Assembly: GCF_030271515.1 (NCBI RefSeq)
Contig: NZ_JASCXI010000002.1
Span: 806,001-870,000, forward strand
Direction of reading: 5' to 3'
DNA from: Erythrobacter oryzae
GTDB lineage: Bacteria; Pseudomonadota; Alphaproteobacteria; Sphingomonadales; Sphingomonadaceae
Length of the DNA: 64,000 nt
This document shows, one piece after another, positions 17,170-25,203 of this stretch (positions are counted from its first letter, which is position 1; each line of letters begins with the position of its first letter). Position numbers and translations under genes: made by a program. The notes under the pieces are model-generated. The model did no database searches. It saw only the letters and a program-made list of their open reading frames with translations, and had not been told where the DNA came from.

Positions 17170-17768
17170 TGGCGAGCGCCGCGCCCCTTCCGGCAGATGC
17201 CAACCGCAGCAACCTGCGGGTGGGTGCGCTGGCGTTCCTGGGGGCGCTGGCGATGCTGGGACTGGGCTATGCCTCGGTGCCGCTCTACCGCCTGTTCTGC
17301 CAGGTCACCGGCTTCGGCGGCACGACCATGATCGCGTCCGAGAGCAAGGCCGCCGCCGCCGCCGCTGCCGCGACGGGCCAGAAAATCTCGATCCGCTTCG
17401 ACGCGACGACCGCGATGGGGATGCCGTGGACCTTCCACCCCTCGCAGGCCACCGACACCGTCACCATCGGCGAGCGCGACATCGCCACTTACGTGGCGCG
17501 CAACAATTCCGAGCACACCATCACCGGGGTTGCCACCTTCAACGTCACCCCCGAACAGGCCGGCAAGTATTTCAACAAGGTCCAGTGCTTCTGCTTCACC
17601 GAGCAGACCCTCGCCCCCGGGCAGGAAGTGACCATGCCAGTGCTCTATTTCGTCGATCCGGCGATGCTGAACGACCCCAACATGAAGGGTGTCGAACAGA
17701 TCACGCTGAGCTATACCTTCCACCGCTCCGAGACGCCCGCCGACGCGGCGCCGAAGAGCACGAATTGA
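17169..17768 (+). CDS. ctaG: Cytochrome c oxidase assembly protein CtaG/Cox11
   Basis: This 199-residue copper chaperone inserts CuB into subunit I. One N-terminal membrane span (about 18-36, ending YASVPLYRLFCQVTGFGG) anchors a periplasmic Cox11 domain with the copper-binding motif FNKVQCFCFTEQ and the family stretch MPVLYFVDPAM. I chose the ATG at 17169, where the conserved N-terminus begins and which overlaps the small gene's stop; the frame is open upstream without similarity. An Ala-rich stretch (KAAAAAAAAT) between helix and domain is unusual but harmless. Confidence 0.94.
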   Translation: MASAAPLPADANRSNLRVGALAFLGALAMLGLGYASVPLYRLFCQVTGFGGTTMIASESKAAAAAAAATGQKISIRFDATTAMGMPWTFHPSQATDTVTIGERDIATYVARNNSEHTITGVATFNVTPEQAGKYFNKVQCFCFTEQTLAPGQEVTMPVLYFVDPAMLNDPNMKGVEQITLSYTFHRSETPADAAPKSTN

Positions 17769-17799
17769 TCCGCTGAACCAAGGGACGGGAACCTTACAC

Positions 17800-18669
17800 A
17801 TGGCTGGCAAGGCAAACCACGATTACCACATCCTCGAACCCGATATCTGGCCGCTCGTCGGCTCGATCGCGGCGCTGACCTTCACCAGCGGCATGGTGCT
17901 GAGCTTCCACCCCGAGGTGTTCGGGTCGAGCGGCAAGATCGTGCTCGGCCTCGGCCTTGCAGGGCTGATCGCGACCTTCTTCATGTGGTTCAAGAACATC
18001 GTGGTCGAAGCCCAGCGCGGCGATCACACTCCGGTGGTGCAGCTCCACCTGCGCTACGGGATGATCCTGTTCATCGCGTCGGAAGTGATGTTCTTCGTCG
18101 GCTGGTTCTGGAGCTTCTTCGACTTCGCGCTGTTCCCGGCCGCGCTCGAATATGACCACACCACCGGCGCGACGACGAGCCTGTTCGGCACCGATGGCGC
18201 CGTGGCAGCCTTCATCCCCGAAGGCATGCACGTGCTCGATCCCTTCGCGCTGCCGCTGCTCAACACGCTGATCCTGCTGTGCTCGGGCACCACGGTGACT
18301 TGGGCGCACCACGCGCTGATCCACGGTGACCGCCAGGGCCTCAAGCAGGGCCTGTGGGCGACCGTCGCGCTCGGCGTGCTGTTCAGCGCGATCCAGGCCT
18401 ACGAATATTCGGCCGCGCCCTTCGGCTTCGGCGGGAACACCTATTCGAGCGCCTTCTACATGGCGACCGGCTTCCACGGCTTCCACGTGCTGATCGGGAC
18501 GATCTTCCTCTCGGTCTGCCTCTACCGCGCGTACCTCGGCCACTTCACCCCGCGCCAGCACTTCGGCTTCGAAGCGGCGGCGTGGTACTGGCACTTCGTC
18601 GACGTGGTGTGGCTGTTCCTGTTCGTCGCCATCTACGTCTGGGGCGGCTGGGGCGCCGAATACCACTGA
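17800..18669 (+). CDS. coxC: Cytochrome c oxidase subunit III
   Basis: This 289-residue subunit III has seven predicted transmembrane helices. The N-terminus AGKANHDYHILEPDIWPLVG, the segment RYGMILFIASEVMFFVGWFW with the conserved Glu, the ATGFHGFHVLIGTIFL helix and the C-terminal WYWHFVDVVWLFLF are all diagnostic. It does not bind metal but stabilises proton pumping and oxygen access. It lies 31 bases after ctaG and overlaps the DUF983 gene by ATGA. Confidence 0.96.
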   Translation: MAGKANHDYHILEPDIWPLVGSIAALTFTSGMVLSFHPEVFGSSGKIVLGLGLAGLIATFFMWFKNIVVEAQRGDHTPVVQLHLRYGMILFIASEVMFFVGWFWSFFDFALFPAALEYDHTTGATTSLFGTDGAVAAFIPEGMHVLDPFALPLLNTLILLCSGTTVTWAHHALIHGDRQGLKQGLWATVALGVLFSAIQAYEYSAAPFGFGGNTYSSAFYMATGFHGFHVLIGTIFLSVCLYRAYLGHFTPRQHFGFEAAAWYWHFVDVVWLFLFVAIYVWGGWGAEYH

Positions 18670-19043
18670 TGAATGCGGGGCCTTCCGGTCCTGAGCAAAA
18701 CAAGGGGCAGCCGGGACTCGTCTCGGCTGCCCTTTCCGGTTTGTGCCCCCGCTGCGGCGCGCGGACGCTGTTCGAGGGGTCGGCGCAATTGGCGGACACG
18801 TGTTCGGCCTGCGGGCTCGATATCCTGAGCCTCGAGCGGGGCGGGCGCTTCGTCGGCGTGCTGACGATGCTGCTGGCTTTGGTGCTGATCATGGCCGCGC
18901 TCGCCACCGACGAATGGCTGCGCCCGCCGCTGTGGGCGACCTTCCTGTTCTGGGGGCCGGTGACCGTGGCGAGCGTCGTCTTCGCCCTGCGGTTCTGGAA
19001 GACCATGTGGGTCTATCATCAATACGAAGAGAGCCAGCCATGA
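18669..19043 (+). CDS. DUF983 family membrane protein
   Basis: This 124-residue protein has an N-terminal zinc-ribbon-like cluster, LCPRCGARTLF with a second pair TCSACGLDI, followed by two transmembrane helices (about 62-82 and 86-108). DUF983 genes are regularly found between coxC and surf1 in alphaproteobacteria, so a role in oxidase biogenesis is inferred but not shown. The start overlaps the coxC stop by ATGA and its stop overlaps the next ATG in the same way. Confidence 0.9.
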   Translation: MNAGPSGPEQNKGQPGLVSAALSGLCPRCGARTLFEGSAQLADTCSACGLDILSLERGGRFVGVLTMLLALVLIMAALATDEWLRPPLWATFLFWGPVTVASVVFALRFWKTMWVYHQYEESQP

Positions 19044-19639
19044 CCGCCCGTCGCGTGCCCATTTTCTCGACCATCGTGGTGATCGCTGCGTCGCTGACCA
19101 TGGTGGGTCTCGGCGTCTGGCAGCTTGGCCGCAAGACCGAGAAGGAAGCGCTGATCGCCCGCTACGAGGCGGCGATCAGCAATCCCGATCCCGTCACCTA
19201 TCCGGCCGCATCGCAGGCGGCGGTCGATGCCGCACTCTATCGCCGCAGCAGTATCGACTGCGCCTTTACCAGCGGCGACTGGCGGTCGATCTCGGGCCGC
19301 AACGCCAAGGGGCAGAGCGGATTCGTCCACATCGTGCTGTGCGGGATCGACAAGGGACCGCCCCGACAGGATCGCACCGCCTACGTTCAGGTCGGATGGT
19401 CGCGCGATCCTGCCGCGCCCAAGTGGGAGGGCGGGCCGGTCAGCGGGTGGATCGTGCCCAATTCGGAAGGCTTCGCAAGGCTGGTCGCCGACCCGCCCCT
19501 CGCGGGTCTTGAACCCAACGCCGCCCCCGATCCCGGCGACCTCCCCAACAACCACCTCGCCTACGCCGTCCAGTGGTTCTTCTTCGCCGCGACCGCGCTC
19601 GTCATCTACGTGCTGGCATTGCGGCGGCGAGGGCGCTAA
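19040..19639 (+). CDS. SURF1 family cytochrome oxidase biogenesis protein
   Basis: This 199-residue protein has the SURF1 topology: one N-terminal and one C-terminal membrane helix around a periplasmic domain. The signatures are VGLGVWQLGRKTEKEALI at the N-terminus and NNHLAYAVQWFFFAATA at the C-terminus. SURF1 assists haem a insertion into subunit I. Two Cys (IDCAFTSGD and VLCGID) in the loop could pair. It closes the oxidase block; thrC follows 11 bases later. Confidence 0.9.
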   Translation: MTARRVPIFSTIVVIAASLTMVGLGVWQLGRKTEKEALIARYEAAISNPDPVTYPAASQAAVDAALYRRSSIDCAFTSGDWRSISGRNAKGQSGFVHIVLCGIDKGPPRQDRTAYVQVGWSRDPAAPKWEGGPVSGWIVPNSEGFARLVADPPLAGLEPNAAPDPGDLPNNHLAYAVQWFFFAATALVIYVLALRRRGR

Positions 19640-19650
19640 CCGGCGCTCCC

Positions 19651-21060
19651 ATGCAATACGTCTCGACACGCGGCAGCGCACCGGCGCTCGATTTCGAAGG
19701 GGTCACCCTTGCAGGGCTCGCCAGCGACGGGGGGCTCTATGTGCCTGCCGAGTGGCCGCGTTTCAGCCCCGACGAGATCCGCGCGATGCGCGGCCTTGCC
19801 TATCCCGATCTCGCCGCGCGGATCATGGCGCCCTTCGTGGCGGGGAGCCTCACCGAGGACGAACTCCTGGCGCTCACCCACAAGGTCTATGGCGATTTCG
19901 GCCATGCCGCCGTCACCCCGCTGGTGCAGCTCGACGCGCAGCACTGGTTGCTCGAGCTGTTCCACGGGCCGACTCTCGCCTTCAAGGATGTGGCGCTGCA
20001 ACTGCTCGGCCGCCTGTTCGAGACCTTCCTCGCCCGCCGCGACCAGCGCCTCACCATCGTCGGCGCGACCAGCGGCGATACCGGCTCGGCGGCGATCCAG
20101 GCGGTCGCGGGGCTCGAGCGGGTCGAGATCTTCATGCTCCACCCGAAGGGCCGGGTCAGCGACGTGCAGCGCCGCCAGATGACCACGGTGCGCGCGCCCA
20201 ATGTCCACAACCTCGCGATCGAAGGCAGCTTCGACGACGCGCAGGCGCACGTGAAGCGGATGTTCACCGATAGCGACGTGATCCACACCCTGAACCTCGG
20301 CGCGGTCAATTCGATCAACTGGGCGCGGCTGATGGCGCAGGTGGTCTATTACTTCGCCTCCGCGCTGCAACTGGGCGCGCCCGAGCGGACGGTGGCCTAT
20401 TCCGTGCCGACCGGCAATTTCGGCGATGTCTTTGCGGGCTATGTCGCGGCGAAGATGGGGCTGCCCATCGAGCGCCTGATCGTCGCCACCAACATCAACG
20501 ACATCCTCCACCGCGCGCTTTCGGCGGGGGACTATTCGGCGGACGGCGTGACCCCCACCATCACCCCCTCGATGGACATTCAGGTCTCTTCCAATTTCGA
20601 GCGGCTGCTGTTCGACGCGGGCGGGCGTGACGGGGCAGCGATGGCCGAGCAGATGCGCGCCTTCGAGGCCTCCAAGGCGATGCAACTGACCAACGCGCAG
20701 GCGCAAGGCGCATCGGCCCTGTTCACCAGCGCGCGGGCCGATCAGGTCGAAACCGCGCGCGCTCTCCAATGGGCCTACCGCGCGGCGGGTCAGGTGATCG
20801 ACCCGCACACCGGCGTCGGCCTCCATGCCGCGCGTGCGCTTGCCGATGCGGGCACCGTGCCCGCCGGCGTCCCGCTCGTCACCCTCGCCACCGCGCACCC
20901 CGCCAAGTTCCCCGATGCGGTCGAGCGCGCGGTCGGCATGCGCCCGGCGCTCCCCGCCCGTGTCGGCGACCTGTTCGGGCGCGAGGAAAGCTTCGTCGAG
21001 ATCGCCGGCGATTACGCCGCCACCCGCGACTACGTGCTCGGCCACGCCGGGAACGCCTGA
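19651..21060 (+). CDS. thrC: Threonine synthase
   Basis: This 469-residue PLP enzyme converts O-phosphohomoserine to threonine. MQYVSTRGSAPALDFEGV is the usual N-terminus. The PLP lysine lies in LFHGPTLAFKDVALQLLG, and phosphate-binding GATSGDTGSAAIQA follows. SVPTGNFGDVFAGYVAAKMG and PSMDIQVSSNFERLLF are family blocks. I used the ATG at 19651; the frame is open upstream inside surf1. It overlaps the following methyltransferase gene by TGATG sharing. The surf1-thrC adjacency is common in this group. Confidence 0.96.
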   Translation: MQYVSTRGSAPALDFEGVTLAGLASDGGLYVPAEWPRFSPDEIRAMRGLAYPDLAARIMAPFVAGSLTEDELLALTHKVYGDFGHAAVTPLVQLDAQHWLLELFHGPTLAFKDVALQLLGRLFETFLARRDQRLTIVGATSGDTGSAAIQAVAGLERVEIFMLHPKGRVSDVQRRQMTTVRAPNVHNLAIEGSFDDAQAHVKRMFTDSDVIHTLNLGAVNSINWARLMAQVVYYFASALQLGAPERTVAYSVPTGNFGDVFAGYVAAKMGLPIERLIVATNINDILHRALSAGDYSADGVTPTITPSMDIQVSSNFERLLFDAGGRDGAAMAEQMRAFEASKAMQLTNAQAQGASALFTSARADQVETARALQWAYRAAGQVIDPHTGVGLHAARALADAGTVPAGVPLVTLATAHPAKFPDAVERAVGMRPALPARVGDLFGREESFVEIAGDYAATRDYVLGHAGNA

Positions 21061-21947
21061 TGGCGGCCCTCGTCCAGCAGCCGCTGGTGATTGCGTGCGA
21101 GGGGTGGGACGGGTATCGCCTCCTCGACAGCGGGGCAGGGCGCAAGTGGGAGAGCTTCGGCCCCCATTCCTTCATCCGCCCCGAACCGCAGGCCCTGTGG
21201 CAGCCGCGCGTGCCCGACTGGCAAGCCGACGGCGAGTTCATCCCCGGCTCGGACGAGGACGGCGGCGGGCGCTGGCAGTTCGCGCAGCGCCTGCCCGATG
21301 AAGGCTGGGAGCTCGCCTGGAACGAGGTCCGCTTCACCGCCCGCCCCACGCCCTTCCGCCACCTGCAATTCTTCCCCGACATGGCCCCGGTGTGGGAGTG
21401 GATGCGGGAGCAGCTCGGGGGGATGGACTCGGCCGAGACCATGAACCTGTTCGGCTACACCGGCCTCGGCACGCTGGCGCTGTCGCGGCACGGCAAGGTG
21501 ACCCATGTCGATGCCTCGAAGAAGTCGGTCGCCCAGGCGCGCGAGAATGCCGCGCTCTCCGGCATGGCCGAACGCCCGATCCGCTGGCTGACCGACGACG
21601 CCGCCAAATTCACCGCGCGCGAGGTGCGGCGCGGACGGCGCTATGACGGGATCATCCTCGATCCCCCCAAATTCGGCCGAGGGCCCGAGGGCGAGGTGTG
21701 GCGGCTGGAGGAGCACTTGCCCGGCCTCGTCAAGGACTGCGCGCGGCTGCTCGATGGCCAGAGCCGCTTCCTGTTCCTCACCGTCTACGCCGTGCGCATG
21801 AGCAGCCTTGCGATCGCGGGGCTCTTGGAAGAGGCACTCGGCCACCTGCCGGGGGTGATCGAACACGGCGACCTCGCGGTTCAGGAAGAGGGTGAGGGCG
21901 GCAGGCTGCTGCCGACGGCGATCTTTGCGCGGTGGTCGAACCCCTGA
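21060..21947 (+). CDS. SAM-dependent methyltransferase (class I, RlmI/RsmD-like)
   Basis: This 295-residue protein has a Rossmann methyltransferase core. Motif I is MNLFGYTGLGTLALSRHG, the acidic motif is VTHVDASKKSVAQARENA, and motif IV is IILDPPKFGRGPEGEVW. This D-P-P-K-F form is seen in RNA cytosine-C5/guanine methyltransferases of the RlmI/RlmK type. The N-terminal ~100 residues show no PUA domain, so it is a shorter relative. An rRNA target is likely but unproven. The start overlaps the thrC stop. Confidence 0.85.
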   Translation: MAALVQQPLVIACEGWDGYRLLDSGAGRKWESFGPHSFIRPEPQALWQPRVPDWQADGEFIPGSDEDGGGRWQFAQRLPDEGWELAWNEVRFTARPTPFRHLQFFPDMAPVWEWMREQLGGMDSAETMNLFGYTGLGTLALSRHGKVTHVDASKKSVAQARENAALSGMAERPIRWLTDDAAKFTAREVRRGRRYDGIILDPPKFGRGPEGEVWRLEEHLPGLVKDCARLLDGQSRFLFLTVYAVRMSSLAIAGLLEEALGHLPGVIEHGDLAVQEEGEGGRLLPTAIFARWSNP

Positions 21948-21950
21948 CGG

Positions 21951-22028
21951 GCCCACCCCCGGCCCCTCCCGCAAGCGGGAGGGGTGAAGGCGTCCCCCTC
22001 CCGCTTGCGGGAGGGGTTAGGGGTGGGC
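21951..22028. repeat. Nested palindromic repeat (REP-like), possible bidirectional terminator
   Basis: Outer arms GCCCACCCC and GGGGTGGGC (21951 and 22020-22028) enclose two 22-base palindromes, each CCCCTCCCGC-NN-GCGGGAGGGG with AA in one loop and TT in the other. The two inner palindromes are mirror-related, so the whole 78-base unit can fold as two hairpins or one long hairpin. There is no U-run. It lies between the methyltransferase gene and the FolB-like gene. The remainder of 21948-22077 shows nothing else. Confidence 0.75.
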
Positions 22029-22077
22029 ACGAGCCAACACTGGACTCGGCGCCCCCATCCTGCCAACGGGCGCGGCA

Positions 22078-22461
22078 ATGACCGATAGCCTTACCCTCGA
22101 AGTCAACGATCTCGTCGTCGATGTCCTGACCGGCATCTATTCCGAGGAGACCGGCAAGCCCCAGCCGCTGCGCATCTCGATCGCGGCGCGCTACAAGGTG
22201 GCGGACCGCTACGATCCCGATACGCCTCTGGAAGCGTCCAAGAACTACATGGACCTGAAGTTCGCCGCCTCGGAAGGCCTGCCCAAGGGGGTGCACTTCA
22301 AGCTGATCGAGGCGGTCGCGGATCACATCTGCGAGACGCTGTTCGTGGGCGATGCCAAGGTCGAGGCGGTGACGGTCAAGATCGTCAAGCTCGCCATCGC
22401 CGAGGCGGACGAGCAGATCGGCATCACACTCCACCGCCAACGCCGCGCGGATCACGGCTGA
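22078..22461 (+). CDS. Dihydroneopterin aldolase-like (FolB-domain) protein
   Basis: This 127-residue protein has the FolB/T-fold pattern. The N-terminal strand LEVNDLVVDVLTGIYSEE is like the FolB start (VxxxxxxxIGxxxxE). NYMDLKFAASEG replaces the usual NYxxxxxxI block, and KLIEAVADHICETLF is the helix carrying the Glu/Lys region. FolB cleaves 7,8-dihydroneopterin in folate synthesis. The active-site match is imperfect (TGIY rather than IGV/IY and no clear catalytic Lys), so it may be a specialised FolB paralogue. It heads the run into the molybdopterin genes. Confidence 0.75.
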   Translation: MTDSLTLEVNDLVVDVLTGIYSEETGKPQPLRISIAARYKVADRYDPDTPLEASKNYMDLKFAASEGLPKGVHFKLIEAVADHICETLFVGDAKVEAVTVKIVKLAIAEADEQIGITLHRQRRADHG

Positions 22462-22465
22462 GGCG

Positions 22466-22783
22466 ATGCAGCGGCAGCTCGCGGTCACCCTGCTGCCTGA
22501 AGCCGCGCTCGATGCGCAGACCGCCTTCATGGCGCTGCACCTCGAGGCCGCGCGGGCGCTGCTGGCCGAACCGGATACCACCGCGCTCGCCATCGTCCTG
22601 CCGCCGGCGCCCCGCGACCACCGCGACTGGCGGCTCGCGCTCGCCCGCGATCTGGCGCGCGAGGCGGCACCCAGACGGGTCAATATTGTCTCTGCTCACC
22701 ATGGCGAGGCGCTCGCGGCGACCTTGCGCTTTTTGGCAGATGCGCCCGGGGTGACAGGGCAGTATCTGGTATGCCATGAATGA
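22466..22783 (+). CDS. Conserved hypothetical protein (short Rossmann-like)
   Basis: This 105-residue protein sits between the FolB-like gene (4 bases) and moaA (8-base overlap). The strand-helix rhythm (LAIVLPPAP, DWRLALARDLAREAAP, RVNIVSAHHGEALAATLRFL, GVTGQYLVCHE) looks like a truncated Rossmann/short-chain-dehydrogenase C-terminal half without any cofactor loop. It ends in the short tail VCHE. I do not know its function. Tight coupling to moaA suggests co-expression with molybdopterin synthesis. Confidence 0.7.
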   Translation: MQRQLAVTLLPEAALDAQTAFMALHLEAARALLAEPDTTALAIVLPPAPRDHRDWRLALARDLAREAAPRRVNIVSAHHGEALAATLRFLADAPGVTGQYLVCHE

Positions 22784-23834
22784 GCCCGTGTCGCATCCCG
22801 AACCCCGCAAGCCCGATCTGATCCTCGTCGGCGATCGCCCGCGCCCGCTGGTCGACGGCTTCATGCGGCGCATCACCTATCTGCGCCTCTCGGTCACCGA
22901 CCGCTGCGACCTCAGGTGTTCCTATTGCATGCCCGAGCGCATGACCTTCCTCCCCAAGAAGGAGGTCCTGAGCCTCGAGGAGCTCTATGATCTCGCCACC
23001 GGCTTCATTGCGCGGGGCGTCACCAAGATCCGCATCACCGGGGGCGAGCCGCTGGTGCGGCGGGACATTATCGACCTGTTCACCGCATTGGGACGCCGCA
23101 TCGGCCATGATCTGGAAGAGCTGACCCTCACCACCAACGGCACCCAGCTTGGCGTTCACGCCGAGGCGCTGGCCAAGGCGGGGGTCAGGCGGGTCAACGT
23201 CTCGCTCGACACCCTCGACCGCGCGAAGTTCGCCGAGCTGACCCGGCGCGACAGCCTGCCGCAGGTGCTCGAAGGTATCGCTGCGGCCAAGGCGGCGGGG
23301 CTCAAGGTCAAATTGAACGCCGTGGCGCTGAAGGGCGTCAACGAGGAGGAACTGCCCGATCTCATCGCCTGGGGCCATGCCGAGGGCCACGATGTCACCC
23401 TGATCGAGGTCATGCCGCTGGGCGATGTCGAGGAGGAGCGGCTCGACCAGTATCTCCCGCTCGACACCGTCCGCGCGCAGCTTGAGCAGCGCTGGACGCT
23501 CACCGACTCCACGCACAAGACCGGCGGCCCCTCGACCTATGTCGACATTGCCGAGACCGGGGGCAGGCTCGGCTTCATCACCCCGCACACCGGAAACTTC
23601 TGCTCGGGCTGCAATCGCCTGCGCGTTACTGCCACCGGCCAGCTCTACCCGTGCCTTGGCGGCGGCGAGCGGGTTGACCTGCGCGCGGCGCTGCGCTCGG
23701 ACGACCCCGAGACGCAGCTGGCCGCCGCGCTCGACGAGGCGCTGCGCATCAAGCCCGAGAAGCACCATTTCCGCATGGACCAGCGCGGCGCGGCCCCGGC
23801 GTTGGCGCGGCATATGTCGATGACGGGGGGCTGA
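22776..23834 (+). CDS. moaA: GTP 3',8-cyclase
   Basis: This 352-residue radical SAM enzyme converts GTP to 3',8-cyclo-GTP, the first step of molybdenum cofactor synthesis. The N-terminal 4Fe-4S motif is TDRCDLRCSYCMPE, with ITGGEPLVRRDI following. The C-terminal substrate cluster is in NFCSGCNRLRVTATGQLYPC, and the protein ends in the required Gly-Gly. About 29 residues before MRRITYLRLS are longer than the usual start. The upstream gene is overlapped by 8 bases and moaD follows 3 bases after the stop. Confidence 0.96.
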   Translation: MNEPVSHPEPRKPDLILVGDRPRPLVDGFMRRITYLRLSVTDRCDLRCSYCMPERMTFLPKKEVLSLEELYDLATGFIARGVTKIRITGGEPLVRRDIIDLFTALGRRIGHDLEELTLTTNGTQLGVHAEALAKAGVRRVNVSLDTLDRAKFAELTRRDSLPQVLEGIAAAKAAGLKVKLNAVALKGVNEEELPDLIAWGHAEGHDVTLIEVMPLGDVEEERLDQYLPLDTVRAQLEQRWTLTDSTHKTGGPSTYVDIAETGGRLGFITPHTGNFCSGCNRLRVTATGQLYPCLGGGERVDLRAALRSDDPETQLAAALDEALRIKPEKHHFRMDQRGAAPALARHMSMTGG

Positions 23835-23837
23835 GGC

Positions 23838-24089
23838 GTGGCGACCGTCGTCCTCCTCGGCAAGCTCGCCGATCTGGCCGGCGCACCCTCGCTCGCCTTG
23901 CCGCTGCCGCTGATGGCGGAGCTCGGTTGGGAGGGGCTCAAGGCCGCGCTTCCGCCCGCGCTGGCTGAAGCGATCGAGGACCCGCGGGTGCGCGTCGCGG
24001 TCAATGGTGCGCTGCTGGCCAACAAGGCGAAGCTCCAGGCCAATGCGGGCGACGAGATCGCGCTGCTGCCGCCGGTATCGGGTGGCTGA
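23838..24089 (+). CDS. moaD: Molybdopterin synthase sulfur carrier subunit
   Basis: This 83-residue beta-grasp protein has a GTG start. It ends in PPVSGG; the C-terminal Gly-Gly is adenylated and converted to a thiocarboxylate that feeds MoaE. VRVAVNGALLANKAKL and GDEIALLPPVSGG are the usual C-terminal blocks. It overlaps moaE by sharing TGATG. Confidence 0.92.
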   Translation: MATVVLLGKLADLAGAPSLALPLPLMAELGWEGLKAALPPALAEAIEDPRVRVAVNGALLANKAKLQANAGDEIALLPPVSGG

Positions 24090-24535
24090 TGCGCGACATC
24101 CGCCTGCTCGACCGGATGTTCATTCCGGGCACCCTGATCGGCCCCTTCACCAACGCCAACCCCGGCCTTGGCGGGGTCTGCACCTTCGTGGGCGAGGTGC
24201 GTTCGGACACCGGGGTCGAGGCGCTCGAACTCTCGCACTACGAACCGCTGACCCTGCCCGGGATGCACGAACTGGCGGACCGCGCTTTCGCGCGCTTCAC
24301 CCTCATGGGCCTCCTGATGGTCCACCGCGTCGGGCTGATGCGTCCGGGCGAGCCGATCGTCTGCGTCTCGGCCGCCGCGCTCCACCGCCGCGATGCGATC
24401 GACGCGGTCGACTTCTGCATGGACCACTTGAAGAGCGCCGCGTGGTTCTGGAAGCGCGAGCTTAGGGACGGCCAATGGCACTGGATCGAGCCGCGCGCGC
24501 AGGACCACAGCGATCTTGCACGCTGGCAGGCGTGA
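24089..24535 (+). CDS. moaE: Molybdopterin synthase catalytic subunit
   Basis: This 148-residue MoaE inserts sulfur into precursor Z using MoaD thiocarboxylate. GGVCTFVGEVR, LELSHYEPLTLPGMHELAD and the catalytic-Lys region CMDHLKSAAWFWKRE are visible. The last acts at the MoaD tail. The order moaA-moaD-moaE is complete in one run; moaB/moaC are not in the window. Confidence 0.93.
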   Translation: MRDIRLLDRMFIPGTLIGPFTNANPGLGGVCTFVGEVRSDTGVEALELSHYEPLTLPGMHELADRAFARFTLMGLLMVHRVGLMRPGEPIVCVSAAALHRRDAIDAVDFCMDHLKSAAWFWKRELRDGQWHWIEPRAQDHSDLARWQA

Positions 24536-24536
24536 T

Positions 24537-24578
24537 TTGACCGCGATCAAAGCAGGGGCGCGGGCCGCAGGGTAAATC
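24537..24578 (+). promoter_or_regulatory. FNR-type box with a class II-spaced -10 element
   Basis: TTGAC-CGCG-ATCAA (24537-24550) matches the FNR/FixK consensus TTGAT-N4-ATCAA at nine of ten positions and extends by one further T/A pair. A -10-like TAAATC lies at 24573-24578, about 32 bases from the box centre, the spacing of a class II activated promoter (box at -41.5). AAAGGA lies ahead of the ATG at 24606. The membrane-protein gene is therefore a likely FNR target; an FNR-type regulator is encoded 0.6 kb away. Confidence 0.7.
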
Positions 24579-24605
24579 CTTCCCAACATCGGAAAGGATC
24601 ACACC

Positions 24606-25040
24606 ATGAGCCACATCGTCCACGACCTCCTCGCCAAGGGCGACGCGCGGATCGTCGAAGCCCCCGAAGCCGCACCGCGCCATCAGGTCGAGGCCGACCG
24701 CAATTTCGGCCTCCCCACCGCGCTCTACGGCGCGACCGTGGCGGGCTATCTCGGCTTTCTGCTGGTGGTCGGCAGCGCCTTTGCCAATCCGGTGCTGGCG
24801 ATCCCGATGGCGATCTTCGTCGTCTTCATCATCGCCGGTTTCGGCATCCCCGCACTGTGGACGCGGCTTGCGGGCAACACTTCCGAGCCCCAGACCCTCG
24901 GCGAGTTCGAGGCGAAGGGCATCCAGACTGCCACCGGCCGCCTCGCGGCGAAGGATGCGAGCATTCAGGTGCTGATCCTGCCGGTGCTGCTGGTGTGCTG
25001 GGGCCTCGCGGTGGCGGTGATCGCCGCGGTGGTGCGCTGA
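24606..25040 (+). CDS. Membrane protein of unknown function, probable FNR target
   Basis: This 144-residue protein has a hydrophilic N-terminus (about 1-38, MSHIVHDLLAKGDARIVEA), then hydrophobic helices at about 39-58, 61-82 and 120-143, separated by a soluble loop (GNTSEPQTLGEFEAKGIQTA). I do not recognise the family and there are no cofactor-binding His or Cys. The upstream FNR box and downstream terminator make it a monocistronic unit, so a role in low-oxygen adaptation of the membrane is inferred. Confidence 0.8.
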   Translation: MSHIVHDLLAKGDARIVEAPEAAPRHQVEADRNFGLPTALYGATVAGYLGFLLVVGSAFANPVLAIPMAIFVVFIIAGFGIPALWTRLAGNTSEPQTLGEFEAKGIQTATGRLAAKDASIQVLILPVLLVCWGLAVAVIAAVVR

Positions 25041-25057
25041 CCTGACAAGTCCCCCCT

Positions 25058-25130
25058 CGGGGCGGCCGCTCCTCTCCCCCGCAGCCGCCCCGACCCTTTG
25101 CCCCGGCTCGCGCAAGCGCCGGGGCATTTT
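25058..25130 (+). terminator. Hairpin pair with U-run ending the membrane-protein gene
   Basis: A first stem CGGGGCGGC/GCCGCCCCG (25058-25066/25084-25092) is followed by a second, GCCCCGGC/GCCGGGGC (25100-25107/25118-25125), and ATTTTC. The second is a classical intrinsic terminator on the plus strand in the convergent gap before the FNR-like gene. Bases 25131-25203 show nothing else clear. Confidence 0.7.
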
Positions 25131-25203
25131 CGCTTCCGGCAGAGGCGCGTGGAAGGTTGCCCGGCAAAGCTGCGTCGCCTTCTCGGCGACTCAGGGAAAA
25201 TCC

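Noticed and set aside
21951..22028. Possible CRISPR or attachment site at the palindromes
   Set aside because: Only one nested unit is present, no integrase or cas gene is near, and the symmetry fits a REP-like element or terminator.
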